A program made the translations under genes and the position numbers. A stretch of DNA of 64,000 nt from Cichorium intybus (taxonomy: Eukaryota; Streptophyta; Magnoliopsida; Asterales; Asteraceae): contig CM042014.1 of NCBI GenBank assembly GCA_023525715.1, positions 23,583,404-23,647,403 of the forward strand. Direction: 5' to 3'. Below are positions 12,556 through 23,261 of the stretch, one piece after another. Position 1 is the stretch's first letter; each line of letters starts with the position of its first letter. Under the pieces are notes generated by a model, which saw only the letters and a list, made by a program, of their open reading frames with translations, searched no databases and was not told where the DNA came from.

Positions 12556-12570
12556 TAGAGCGGGGCTTAT
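12556..12570 (+). other. Polypurine tract of the Tat relic
   Basis: TAGAGCGGGGCTTAT directly before an LTR-like TGTGGGGACC. Its position fits the plus-strand primer site of the relic whose integrase lies at 2850-3930. Confidence 0.5.
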
Positions 12571-13030
12571 TGTGGGGACCCCATGTCTGAATCTGGATAG
12601 CCAGCTCCAATCTGGACAACTGAATGTCGACGAGGTAGCTCCGAGTCGACCTACACAAGCCAAGATACACACGTGATCTGCAAGATCGACCAACTCCAAC
12701 CAAACGACAAAAATTTACCTTTTACAAATAATCATGATGTCTCAGAGGTTTCTCTCATAAAAGCCAATGATACACGATTGACACCAAAAGACAAGTCAAC
12801 TTACAACTACATACTCCCTACATTAGAGAATACACACACTCTTCTCTGTCTGTCTCACACACACACACACACACACGCAACTCCCCACATTACGCTTGAT
12901 TAGATAGCGATATTCCATTGCCGAAGACTGGAGAAGGACGATGTAGCATCATATATATATGTAATGTGTATGTATGTGTGTAGGTTACCGATGGGTTTGG
13001 CCGCCGGAATAGGCTTGTAGTAGTGTGAAT
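12571..13030 (+). repeat. 3' LTR of the Tat relic (right end approximate)
   Basis: Starts TGTGGGGACCCC after the polypurine tract. It contains a TATA-like CATAAAAGCC near 12758 and a CA microsatellite at 12856-12876. The right end is not defined because no duplicate LTR or target duplication is present in the window. Confidence 0.45.
12856..12876 (+). repeat. (CA)n microsatellite
   Basis: About ten CA units within the Tat LTR. Confidence 0.9.
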
Positions 13031-14620
13031 AACTTTAGCGAGAAATTATCATATTATCCACCATGTACAAAAAATAAACAAAGTAAAAAAGGACTTGTCA
13101 ATCTCCTAAAAATATCCAGAACACATCATCATTCCTTTTGGCAAACTTTATCTTTTTAAATAAGTAATTACTTTCTTGTGAGTAATAAATGGGAGGACCT
13201 GTTTTCTTTCGCATTCGTTATTTTAATATAAGAAGGCACCTACAGTAAGCACCATTATGCATGGAGTACTATTTAAAATTCCAAAATTAACGAGTTAGTT
13301 GGTATCACTATTTTAACTTGTTTAATATTCTCGTTTGTATTATGTGTGTTTTTTATACTAATCTGTTTTAAAGTTATCTTATGAAAAATCAGTCGTTTCA
13401 GAATGTTCACGTAAGGATACGCAATATCAGACTGCAAAAGTAATAGTGAATATCATATTTTGTTGCAACTTAAGTATTCTACATGCTATAATAAACAAAA
13501 CACTAAAGTACGTAAAAATCGGATGATATACAGATAACTGTTGAAAATGACATTAAGCAAACATAAAACTTGTAGTTCAGAACGAGTGCTACATCTTGTC
13601 AATCAAGATAATATTCATTCCAAAAAGAATGCTGAAATGTCATATAAATTTAACTTAATAAAAGTTTTTAAACAGATATTTCAATATCTTTAAGAAAGAT
13701 GAAAATGTTTTGCTTATATATTGCATTGTTGCATGTTACTGACAACTCTTAGAAAATAATGTAATTATTATTCAATGAATGATAATATTAATTATTTTAT
13801 ACTTGCTTTATCTAAAAAGAGCCAGTACAAAATGACAATCCATCTTATATGTTTGTATCCGTGACATATTAAATTGTAGAAAATTTTCAAATAACTGATG
13901 CTCCAAAGTATTACCATAAAGATGATTGTGTAAAGTTGACAAATACGTGTTACATTTGCACTACAAACTAATACAAGGACTTTAATTTGGTAGTTGGAAT
14001 TTCAATTTTTTTCAAGGCTGGAATTCCCTTAAATAAACTATTTTGGTCCACAAGATTTTCCTATGCACACATCATTTATTTTCCTTATAGCAATTACTTT
14101 TCCATTTTCTGTTTATTCCAAAAAACAATGATTTATTAAGAACAAATAAATCTTACATTATAGTAATTGAAACATTCAGTGTTGTACGCTACGTAGTACT
14201 ATTGGTACATCGGAAAGCACAGAAGAAGGACACTAACAAAGGACCAGACCAGACAACTGAGACAAGAACCAAAAGCCATCCTTTTATTAAAAAGTACCTT
14301 CTTTCTATAAACAATTCATTAAATACACTATTCTCAAAATCATTATCTGATCAAAAAATTATTAATTTTGATAAATATTTAGAGTAATTTTCACGACTGC
14401 ATTGGTGAAACAAGTAGCATTAACGAAAATACACTCACGTCTTACTTTTGACTTGCTTACATCTGCATTCTGCACTATGGATAATTACCAACTTTTTTAT
14501 ATATTTTAATTTTTTTAATTGATGATGAAATCATGAAATAAAGAAAATAAAGGAAAAAGAGATAAATTTTAGGAGTAAAATACTAATTCACCTGCGGTTT
14601 TCTTCTTGGAGGTTGGTGTG
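13031..14620. other. Intergenic, no gene recognised
   Basis: AT-rich, with only one short open frame (14202-14387, 61 codons) that resembles nothing. It is the region downstream of the minus-strand gene at 14629-15444 and may hold its 3' UTR. Confidence 0.6.
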
Positions 14621-14628
14621 GATATTTT

Positions 14629-15444
14629 CTATTTTGACCTTCGCTTCGAAGGGACTGCTGCGTTTGAGATTGATCTATGACTCGACGATGTCCACCGTAC
14701 CAACGGTTCCACAACCGAGTCTCTGTACTTATACGGCAACACCTGATTCCTCCCTCTCTTTGATTTAACAACCGGCGATGTGTCCTCGAACTCCGCGTAC
14801 CATTCCGCTTCTGCCGCAGCCGTCCAACATTGTTGCTTCCTTTTCGCTGCTCTTGCCGCCGATGATGCCTCCATGTATTTGCTCCTTGCTGGAGGTTTCT
14901 TCTCCTGCTCGGACTCGTCGCCGAGAATTAATTGCGCCGCTTCGATTAACAAACCTAGATATCCTTCATCTCTCCGTTGTTCTTCTTCTACTACTTCAGA
15001 CGCTCCATTGTATTCGATTCCCGAGCTCTGGTCTCCTACATGCGAGATCTCCGAGTGCTCCGTCCCTCTCTCTTCCTCAACCGCCAACTCTGATACCTCC
15101 GCAACAAAGGATTCGCTTTTGCGCCGATCATTCTTCTCAAACACGCAATTCTCACCTACGTTATCACTGTCTACTGTCGCTGGAGTCTCAAAAGGCTCAA
15201 TCTCCGTCGGAGGACGTAAACTGATGTTGAGGTCAACACCAAACCCTTTATTTTCACAAATCTCCTCAACATGACTCAGACGTTTCTTATATGTGACATC
15301 AACGGTCGGGAAAGCTGAAATTATGTGAAGAATATTGAAGAAGCACATTTGTGCTTTGGAGCAGCGGCGACGGCGATGCTCGGCGGAAAACGACAACGGC
15401 AACGATAAGCGTACCCGACTTGGTTGATAATGCGGTGGAGCCAT
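14629..15444 (-). CDS. Uncharacterised plant protein, 271 aa
   Basis: The start chosen is the ATG at 15444 (MAPPHYQ...). The frame is open further up to 15582, but only through a GTG, so this is the first ATG. GC content is well above its surroundings. The protein has a basic, Arg-rich patch at about residues 28-34, an acidic, Glu/Ser-rich middle (about 110-185), an Ala/Lys stretch (SSAARAAKRKQQ), the segment WTAAAEAEWYAEFED, and a basic C-terminus with RGRNQVLPYKYRDSVVEPL and a final SKRRSK. The two basic patches look like nuclear localisation signals, and the C-terminal motif resembles a conserved block in small uncharacterised plant nuclear-like proteins (memory only, weak). A TTTCAG in the sense strand near 15315 could be a splice acceptor, so the N-terminal 45 or so residues may be wrong. 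Function unknown. It has no neighbours that inform its role. Confidence 0.6.
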   Translation of the reverse strand: MAPPHYQPSRVRLSLPLSFSAEHRRRRCSKAQMCFFNILHIISAFPTVDVTYKKRLSHVEEICENKGFGVDLNISLRPPTEIEPFETPATVDSDNVGENCVFEKNDRRKSESFVAEVSELAVEEERGTEHSEISHVGDQSSGIEYNGASEVVEEEQRRDEGYLGLLIEAAQLILGDESEQEKKPPARSKYMEASSAARAAKRKQQCWTAAAEAEWYAEFEDTSPVVKSKRGRNQVLPYKYRDSVVEPLVRWTSSSHRSISNAAVPSKRRSK

Positions 15445-15620
15445 GGGAACGACGACGTAGGGCCAGTTTAATCCGAATAAATTATTCGAGGAAGTGTGTG
15501 ATTTGGAAGGAAGATCTGTGACGGCAAAAACCCATGAGATGAGAGAGAAAGAGTGTGTAGAGAGAGAAGAAACGAAAGACACCGTTGCAAACTTGCAATA
15601 GATTTTCTGTTAATAGCCCT

Positions 15621-15630
15621 GTTTTTATGG
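15621..15630 (-). promoter_or_regulatory. TATA-like box of the unknown gene
   Basis: CCATAAAAAC on the minus strand, about 180 bp upstream of the chosen ATG. A pyrimidine/CT-rich leader lies between. Weak match; no other candidate is closer. Confidence 0.3.
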
Positions 15631-15699
15631 TTCCCATCTTACTTTTTTCAATTTTACTTTCATTTTCCTTTTTATATTAAACTTGTGATGTGGTATTCT

Positions 15700-16290
15700 T
15701 TTAATTTTGCCCTTTCACTGTCCATTCATATGCATATTTAGTCACCTTGAATATTTTTCTTGCAACTTCATCAACAATAGTCATTTCTAATCACCTTCCG
15801 CTGAAGTTCGTCAAAAAATACATGCCATGCTGTTAAAAGAAAGAATGATCAAACGATGTTAGATTTCCTAAAGTAAAAAATCGTCTCTTTTGTTCAAAAT
15901 ACTAGTCGACTAATAAGCCATTTTGCGTGTTTATATGCGGACGAGAATATCAAGTCAATTGAAAAAAAATTTAAAGAAATTGTGGTATGGTTTTTCTTTA
16001 AATTATTATTGCCAGAGATGTCAATCTTAACAAATGATTTTTGTTTCTTTATGAATCATTCAGATATAAGAAGAATAACTTGAATATAAAATATTTCACC
16101 AAGTTTACCTCACGATGATTTGAACTTAGCCTAATTAAACTAGAGGGGTGTTTTTTTTAATATAGTCATTAAGTTATGAGAACTATAGTTTGCTCTTCTA
16201 TTTATAGTTGTCTTTTTCTTATATTTTATATTCATTTTTTTTTCTTAATGATGAAATTTTAACTGTTTTGTCTTGATTATTATTAGTTCA
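15700..16290. other. Intergenic / possible copia LTR remnant
   Basis: No gene. The last part, before a primer-site-like TGATATCAGAGC at 16293, may be a decayed 5' LTR, but no ends can be fixed. Confidence 0.4.
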
Positions 16291-16292
16291 AA

Positions 16293-16650
16293 TGATATCA
16301 GAGCTCTATTCGATCCATGTCTTTTGATTTGATCATAATGGAAGACTTCGTAGCAGACACTTGTTGTGTAGATCAATTTGTTCAATCTTGCTCGTTTTTC
16401 GTTCCTCTTTTTTATTAGCTATGATTTGTTCCATCTTTTGCCCATTTTTATTGTTGATGTTATGTCGTTCGTTCATTTATTGCTAGTTTCATTTTTCGTT
16501 TCTATTGTTAGTATAAGAATATCTGGTTGATTGATTATTGGCAATATGACTCCAATAGATTATTCTCTTCAGTCGATTAGTATCCAAATTGATGGTAAAA
16601 ATTATGTCTACTGGAGTTATCTGATGAAAATAGTATCAGTTGAAAACTAA
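16293..16650 (+). pseudogene. Ty1/copia primer-site and gag N-terminus relic
   Basis: TGATATCAGAGC at 16293-16304 differs by one base from the initiator-Met primer site TGGTATCAGAGC. At 16546 an ATG opens a 34-codon frame containing DGKNYVYWSYLMK, the typical start of copia gag (N-Y-x-x-W). It stops at 16648-16650. Degenerate gag-like text continues to about 16860 (for example RMEE followed by QLVNF). No protease, integrase or RT follows. This is the target into which the LTR element at 17352 later inserted. Confidence 0.6.
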
Positions 16651-17351
16651 ATTCGATCTATTCAACAAAATAATATAGGTATTCAGTTTCTTTTATGTTG
16701 TTGTGTGTAATTTGTGGGACCAGTTAGCCCTTACAGAATCTTCTAAGCTTAAGGCTTTCAGACCTTACATTGCTAGGATGGAAGAGTAGCAGTTGGTGAA
16801 TTTTTATGACTTATTATATTTAAATATAGATTCTAAAGTTCAATATCTAAATTATTAAATCACTTTACATTTCCATGGTCAAATTAACTTATATGAATTG
16901 AGTGTTTTTTAACCCTAGCCATTTTTTATCCACCTAAATAAAATTTAGTTACACATTTTTTGTCCTTACATGCTTTGATGTTCAAGTTGGAGATAATGAT
17001 GTTGACCTCCTTAATTGATGTTTAAATTGGTGATAGAGCAATGGTGAATCACCTTTATGATTGATAAATATCATTTTGGTGGATTTTTATGACTCATTAT
17101 ATTTAGATATAGATTCTAAAGTTTAATATCTAAATTATTAAATTACTTTACATTTCTATGGTCAAATTAACTTATATGAATTGAGTGTTTTTAACCCTAG
17201 CCATTTTTATCCACCTAAATAAAATTTAGTTACACATTTTGTGTCCTTACATGCTTTGATGTTCAAGTCGGATATAATGATGTTGACCTCCTTAATTGAT
17301 GTTTAAATTGGTGTTAGAACAATGTTTATAATACTTTGAGTGATTATCTAT
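16633..17351 (+). repeat. Left flank, copy 1 of a ~720-bp duplicated segment
   Basis: Nearly identical to 21164-21883, including the TCTAT next to the LTR. Differences seen by eye are a T/G at about 17250 and one T in a T-run near 17205. Confidence 0.95.
16801..17330 (+). repeat. Tandem duplication, 283-bp period
   Basis: Unit 1 begins TTTTTATGACTTATTATATT at 16801 and unit 2 TTTTTATGACTCATTATATT at 17084. The two stay aligned through the words GATGTTGACCTCCTTAATTG. The pair is copied again at about 21333-21860 as part of the larger duplication. Confidence 0.9.
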
Positions 17352-18756
17352 TGTAACACCCGGTTTTTAATAAAACATCTTCATTTAAATAAATATCAGT
17401 TTATTCAATAATTAACATTTTGAAGATATTTAGAAATCATTTTAAACATCAATTCACCGCATGAATCCCCAATTAAGCAGCATCAGTGTGTACTCGTCAT
17501 GCCTGGCCGTCATTTCCACCTGTACAACCTGAAATAGTAATTTAATAGGGAAAGGATAAGCACACGGCTTAGTGAGTTCCAACAACTACACAGCATATCA
17601 GTTACACATACTTTACCCCTAACAGGAAAAATACAACCACACATCACATAATCTGCCCTACCCAGTATATTGGATTATAACCTCCTATACGTATCTGCTC
17701 AGTAAATCTAATTCCTCTGCTCAGCACTTAAAGTCGTGCATACCCTGTACGTCGAGTCATGCGTATCTGCTCAGTGTATTTTGCACGTTTCTCTATATTA
17801 CTCAGTACGTCGAGCCCACACACACCATAACCCAACCCATACAATTATAACAGAAAGATATATATCAATAATATACACACAACTTGGTACTATTTACCAA
17901 CATCTTATAAACATCTTATAAGCACACAAAAATACGGTAAAGGACATATAACGTCCACACCATGTAGTGAGAAACTCACCTGATTATAGTCGACTACAGC
18001 GTTTATCTCTGCTTCGTATTCCCTCTTTAACTGTTAACACAGTAAGGCATTTATCACTCTTTAATTCTTAACTATCTTATAGTTGCATCATTAAACTCTT
18101 CCATAATTCCAACATGATACCTCGTGATTTATCAAGTAAAGGATAGCCAGGTAGAAGATTAGTTGGGGTGGCAGGATCCTTTCAGCATTTTAGCCTTTCG
18201 GAAAATCCAACAACCAGATCCCAAGTAATCGGCCTAGACACCATCCTCGTAAGTAAATCACTCGGTATTATTTTTGGAATTACGAATAATATAACCTCTA
18301 CATATTATAGTTTAACACTTATAAACTACTAGAGAAATACAATAGTGATTACTCACTTAAGATTGGCGTTTTCGCAAAGCCTTGACACGTTTTCCGTTCC
18401 GCTCTTCCAACACTTCCTGAGCACCTCGTTACCAGCTACCGCTCGCTCCCTACTCCTCCCGACCTATTTTTCTCACCAGAACACTCCTCGATATCGTAAG
18501 GTTGTTTGGTGTTTGTTGTGGGTTGAAATGAAGAAGTTGAGCCTCTATTTATAGGGCTTGAAAACACTATTCACGACGTCATCACGACGTCATCACGACA
18601 TCATCGTCGACGTCATCACGAGGTAAGCGCTTACTTCATTTCTCGGGTACTATTCACGCCGGAGTACTATTCACACTGGAGTTACTATTCACGCCGGAGT
18701 TACTATTTACGCCGGAGTTACTATTCACAATTTTTTTTTGAAAAACGGTCGTTACA
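17352..18756 (-). repeat. 3' LTR (1405 bp) of the non-autonomous element
   Basis: Starts TGTAACACCC, ends CGGTCGTTACA. It carries a TATA box at 18546-18553, three TGACG-type repeats and an array of 18-20-bp units containing CTATTCACGCCGGAG (18650-18730). Confidence 0.95.
18546..18623 (-). promoter_or_regulatory. LTR promoter: TATA box with TGACG repeats
   Basis: On the minus strand a perfect TATAAATA (18546-18553) is preceded, 20-75 bp upstream, by tandem 15-bp units holding TGATGACGTCG (18571-18622). TGACG is the core recognised by TGA-type bZIP factors in plants. The other LTR copy has TATAAATA at 23078-23085 and one repeat unit fewer. Confidence 0.65.
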
Positions 18757-18790
18757 AGTTCTCCCCCCCTTTATAAGATTCCGTCCCCGG
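18757..18790 (-). other. Polypurine tract and Tekay-pol-end relic
   Basis: On the minus strand, an AAAGGGGGGGAGAACT purine tract lies directly before the LTR, preceded by GGGGACGGAATCTTATAA. Read in one frame this gives DSGDGIL and a stop, like the C-terminal end of Tekay-type pol. Confidence 0.6.
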
Positions 18791-19216
18791 AATCTCCAAC
18801 GTTGACATACACTTATTCTTCCACTCAATCATTCTCTATTTCAACACAATATGGTTGTATTAGTAAACCCAAAGGGTATTACCACAATACTAGCACATTA
18901 ACCACCTCTAATCAACTAGGCCAACCTATTGAGATTATAAAGTACTCGTTATGTAATCTCATACACTCACAATACAGACATCATGGATGCAAGGTACTTG
19001 TTATGCATCGTATAATCACATGTTCACCACATCATATCACAACCCCTGCTCTTAACAACCTCAACAGCTCAGCTATTCACCAAACACCCAACTGTATGTG
19101 TGTTAGAACTGCCAGCCAATAAAGCCATCACAACACTTGTATGTGGTCCCACCACAATTACTGCTCATAAGATCCACAACACATATGTGGTCTTACCAAA
19201 TGTGGCCCCACTAAAT

Positions 19217-19410
19217 AAGTGGTCACAACCACAAGTACTATTAACCCCCAGAATAAATGGTCACAACTACAAGTTACCAGTGGCCCCACGGAATAAGTGG
19301 TCCCAACCACAAGTACAAGTAGCCCCATAGCATAAGTGGTCCCAACCACAATACTAGTAGCCCCACCTAATAAGTGGTCCCAACTACAAGTATAAGTGGC
19401 CCCACAGAAT
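19217..19410 (+). repeat. Minisatellite, five ~39-bp units
   Basis: Units open AAGTGGTCACAACC or AAGTGGTCCCAAC and close near GCCCCA..AAT. Five diverged copies lie in the non-coding 3' part of the element, with a partial unit before them. Confidence 0.85.
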
Positions 19411-19765
19411 AAACAGCTTTTCGCTTTAAAGGCTTAACAGTTAACACACATACGACTGCACAGCTCTACAACCAACCACGTGACACCAAGAATCCTCATA
19501 TCAGCTCAGCCTCCACATACAACTACAAAATTTCCACCCACAATATGATACCATATCCATGGTTGTCACCACTTAATACTCATGTATTCGTCCGCACAAC
19601 TAATATCAACTAGATATTCAACCAGCTACCGACACAGTTTATCCACGGTTACTTGCTTACGGGTTACCTACTTAAGAGGTATTCACTTAGTCATTTACCC
19701 AACACACATATGCTAACAAGATAGTTATCTTGGTCAGTTAGCAATATTTTCTCAACTCATTATTT

Positions 19766-20287
19766 TCATATACTAACAGATTTTAAGTACATGATACACT
19801 GATAGGCCACATCTAGCCTATTATGATACATTCGTTCATAGTATTCACTACCTACATGAATACCCTTACGCCACACCACTATGTCATCTGCACTCTCACA
19901 AGTTGTTATTATATGTCCATCCCGTATACACGTACATCTCTTGTACGGGAATGGATAAAACTCTAATTCTGCAAACATACGACACCACGTATAAAACCTT
20001 ATGTTTCTAACATGTACACGTATATCTGTACGTATACTTTTCACATCTATATACTGCATTAGTTCACGTATGTCTTCTTCCAAATTATGCCATCCAGTTA
20101 CTGGATCCCAATTTCTGCTGATACGCTCACATACATCCTCAGCCTTCATCATTATCGTACTACAGTCATCTGACACACTTCGTATATAAAACTTGTTAAC
20201 CAGCAACTGTAGATGACCTGGAAGCCTCACATATATCTCCATATCTGGAAATGAAATTTGCGACATATGCTCTTCTCTAAATAACAT
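19766..20287 (-). CDS. Unknown 173-aa ORF inside a non-autonomous LTR element
   Basis: Starts at an ATG (20285-20287) and reads 173 codons on the element's sense strand, about 820 nt downstream of the primer site and 1 kb from the 3' LTR. I recognise no domain. There is no signal peptide, zinc knuckle, protease motif or RT/integrase signature. The sequence is rich in charged and aromatic residues, with MLFREEH at the start, a WDPVTGWHNLEEDIREL segment in the middle (about 60-76), RFYTWCRMFAELEFYPF (about 106-122), a CTCIRDG stretch and WRKGIHVGSEYYERMYHNR near the end. Cys residues are scattered without a clear finger. A stop-free run of this length is unlikely by chance in DNA this AT-rich. 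It could be a captured host fragment, a derived gag, or an element-specific protein. Codon constraint cannot be tested here. Confidence 0.5.
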   Translation of the reverse strand: MLFREEHMSQISFPDMEIYVRLPGHLQLLVNKFYIRSVSDDCSTIMMKAEDVCERISRNWDPVTGWHNLEEDIRELMQYIDVKSIRTDIRVHVRNIRFYTWCRMFAELEFYPFPYKRCTCIRDGHIITTCESADDIVVWRKGIHVGSEYYERMYHNRLDVAYQCIMYLKSVSI

Positions 20288-21108
20288 TACGTTTATTTAT
20301 AGTCAATCAAAATCGACTATTCTAGCAATCAACATCTTCTTTTTATCATCCACTATCTGTGCTTTTCTTAGTAACGAAGAAACTTAACGTGTCACTTTTG
20401 CACAGCTCATCTACTATAGTCACATCAACTGTTCATTACTTAATTATTAAGAAATGAAACGTCACTAGATTCTCAATCTCCAGCGTCCTAATTGATCCCA
20501 ATAAACTCTATAATTGCCAACCAATAGAATGGACAAATACAGTTTATCAGCATATACACCAATTAGTTATACCCTCAGTGCATTGGATTCCTTACGACCA
20601 ACTCCCGATTCGAACGCGGATCCTGTGCTTTCAATAGTAGGAGCTCTACTACTATCTTCCACACCTATCCTCGTTCGTTTCAGAACTTGTCCAGAAGTCT
20701 CCAATTCACTTCTCACGATAATTTTACCACCTACACCCCAGGTTGTTTTACGAACATAGTCGTAGAAAATTTTTCACATAAAATGATTTACCTTATGGAT
20801 ATCACTTATCAAGGAACATGCAACTTGGCCAACTCAAAAATTCTAGGACTATTTAGTTCATACTGCCTACACTTTAATGGCATTTAAGCACACATATATT
20901 ACAGAAATAGCAACAAAGACTAAGCACTTAACCTTTTCCCCACTGACGTCGGCTGACGGTACACACTGCGTCTTTGCAACAACATTCATTTAACCCCTTA
21001 CTCGAAAAACAACATATAATTTCTTGTAAAAATATTTTCAAAGAAAACTTTGAAGTCTCAAGCTTGAGATCAAAACCCATCAAGTGAGTCTGATTCACTC
21101 TAGCCTTG

Positions 21109-21120
21109 GCTCTGATACCA
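21109..21120 (-). other. Primer-binding site (initiator Met tRNA)
   Basis: TGGTATCAGAGC on the minus strand, three bases from the truncated 5' LTR that begins at 21124. This fixes the element's orientation as minus. Confidence 0.9.
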
Positions 21121-21123
21121 ACT

Positions 21124-21163
21124 TGTAACACCCGGTTTTTAATAAAACATCTTCATTTAAATA
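21124..21163 (-). repeat. Truncated 5' LTR (40 bp)
   Basis: Matches the first 40 bp of the LTR at 17352. The sequence then switches to the flank copy; the five bases AAATA at 21159-21163 also occur in the flank at 16628-16632, giving microhomology at the junction. Confidence 0.9.
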
Positions 21164-21883
21164 GTATCAGTTGAAAACTAAATTCGATCTATTCAACAAA
21201 ATAATATAGGTATTCAGTTTCTTTTATGTTGTTGTGTGTAATTTGTGGGACCAGTTAGCCCTTACAGAATCTTCTAAGCTTAAGGCTTTCAGACCTTACA
21301 TTGCTAGGATGGAAGAGTAGCAGTTGGTGAATTTTTATGACTTATTATATTTAAATATAGATTCTAAAGTTCAATATCTAAATTATTAAATCACTTTACA
21401 TTTCCATGGTCAAATTAACTTATATGAATTGAGTGTTTTTTAACCCTAGCCATTTTTTATCCACCTAAATAAAATTTAGTTACACATTTTTTGTCCTTAC
21501 ATGCTTTGATGTTCAAGTTGGAGATAATGATGTTGACCTCCTTAATTGATGTTTAAATTGGTGATAGAGCAATGGTGAATCACCTTTATGATTGATAAAT
21601 ATCATTTTGGTGGATTTTTATGACTCATTATATTTAGATATAGATTCTAAAGTTTAATATCTAAATTATTAAATTACTTTACATTTCTATGGTCAAATTA
21701 ACTTATATGAATTGAGTGTTTTTAACCCTAGCCATTTTTTATCCACCTAAATAAAATTTAGTTACACATTTTGTGTCCTTACATGCTTTGATGTTCAAGT
21801 CGGAGATAATGATGTTGACCTCCTTAATTGATGTTTAAATTGGTGTTAGAACAATGTTTATAATACTTTGAGTGATTATCTAT
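21164..21883 (+). repeat. Left flank, copy 2
   Basis: Copy of 16633-17351 (720 against 719 bp), ending in the same TCTAT directly before a complete LTR. Confidence 0.95.
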
Positions 21884-23261
21884 TGTAACACCCGGTTTTT
21901 AATAAAACATCTTCATTTAAATAAATATCAGTTTATTCAATAATTAACATTTTGAAGATATTTAGAAATCATTTTAAACATCAATTCACCGCATGAATCC
22001 CCAATTAAGCAGCATCAGTGTGTACTCGTCATGCCTGGCCGTCATTTCCACCTGTACAACCTGAAATAGTAATTTAATAGGGAAAGGATAAGCACACGGC
22101 TTAGTGAGTTCCAACAACTACACAGCATATCAGTTACACATACTTTACCCCTAACAGGAAAAATACAACCACACATCACATAATCTGCCCTACCCAGTAT
22201 ATTGGATTATAACCTCCTATACGTATCTGCTCAGTAAATCTAATTCCCCTGCTCAGCACTTAAAGTCGTGCATACCCTGTACGTCGAGTCATGCGTATCT
22301 GCTCAGTGTATTTTGCACGTTTCTCTATATTACTCAGTACGTCGAGCCCACACACACCATAACCCAACCCATACAATTATAACAGAAAGATATATATCAA
22401 TAATATACACACAACTTGGTACTATTTACCAACATCTTATAAACATCTTATAAGCACACAAAAATACGGTAAAGGACATATAACGTCCACACCATGTAGT
22501 GAGAAACTCACCTGATTATAGTCGACTACAGCGTTTATCTCTGCTTCGTATTCCCTCTTTAACTGTTAACACAGTAAGGCATTTATCACTCTTTAATTCT
22601 TAACTATCTTATAGTTGCATCATTAAACTCTTCCATAATTCCAACATGATACCTCGTGATTTATCAAGTAAAGGATAGCCAGGTAGAAGATTAGTTGGGG
22701 TGGCAGGATCCTTTCAGCATTTTAGCCTTTCGGAAAATCCAACAACCAGATCCCAAGTAATCGGCCTAGACACCATCCTCGTAAGTAAATCACTCGGTAT
22801 TATTTTTGGAATTACGAATAATATAACCTCTACATATTATAGTTTAACACTTATAAACTACTAGAGAAATACAATAGTGATTACTCACTTAAGATTGGCG
22901 TTTTCGCAAAGCCTTGACACGTTTTCCGTTCCGCTCTTCCAACACTTCCTGAGCACCTCGTTACCAGCTACCGCTCGCTCCCTACTCCTCCCGACCTATT
23001 TTTCTCACCAAAACACTCCTCGATATCGTAAGGTTGTTTGGTGTTTGTTGTGGGTTGAAATGAAGAAGTTGAGCCTCTATTTATAAGGCTTGAAAACACT
23101 ATTCACGACGTCATCACGACATCATCGTCGACGTCATCACGAGGTAAGCGCTTACTTCATTTCTCGGGTACTATTCACGCCGGAGTACTATATTCACACC
23201 GGAGTTACTATTTACGCCGGAGTTACTATTCACATTTTTTTTTTGAAAAACGGTCGTTACA
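21884..23261 (-). repeat. Second full LTR copy (solo-like)
   Basis: 1378 bp, nearly identical to 17352-18756, with TCTAT on both sides (21879-21883 and 23262-23266). Differences include one missing TGACG repeat unit, GGG/AAG beside the TATA box and a changed CTATTCAC array. Taken alone it looks like a solo LTR with perfect target duplication. Confidence 0.95.

Larger units (their letters stand above)
17352..21163 (-). mobile_element. Non-autonomous LTR retrotransposon with accessory ORF, 5' LTR truncated
   Basis: A minus-strand element. Its 3' LTR is 17352-18756 (TGTAACACCC...GTCGTTACA), and its initiator-Met primer site is TGGTATCAGAGC on the minus strand at 21109-21120. Only the first 40 bp (plus order) of the 5' LTR follow, at 21124-21163. 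There the sequence jumps back to a copy of the left flank. TCTAT precedes the 3' LTR (17347-17351), and the same 5 bp follow the downstream LTR copy (23262-23266), so the original insertion had TSD TCTAT. The 2.37-kb interior holds no gag, protease, RT or integrase, only a 173-codon unknown ORF and a 39-bp minisatellite. Next to the 3' LTR the minus strand keeps GATTCCGGGGACGGAATC, resembling the end of Tekay pol. Confidence 0.9.

Noticed and set aside
14629..15582. Longer 317-codon version of the unknown gene
   Set aside because: It starts at GTG, which plants rarely use, and its extra residues overlap the presumed leader.
19125..19420. CRISPR-like array of ~39-bp units
   Set aside because: Units are contiguous and diverged without unique spacers, and the host is a eukaryote; it is a minisatellite.
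17736..22453. Identical 61- and 69-codon frames at 17736/22268 and 18345/22877
   Set aside because: They recur because the LTR is duplicated; they are antisense to the element and the second overlies its promoter.
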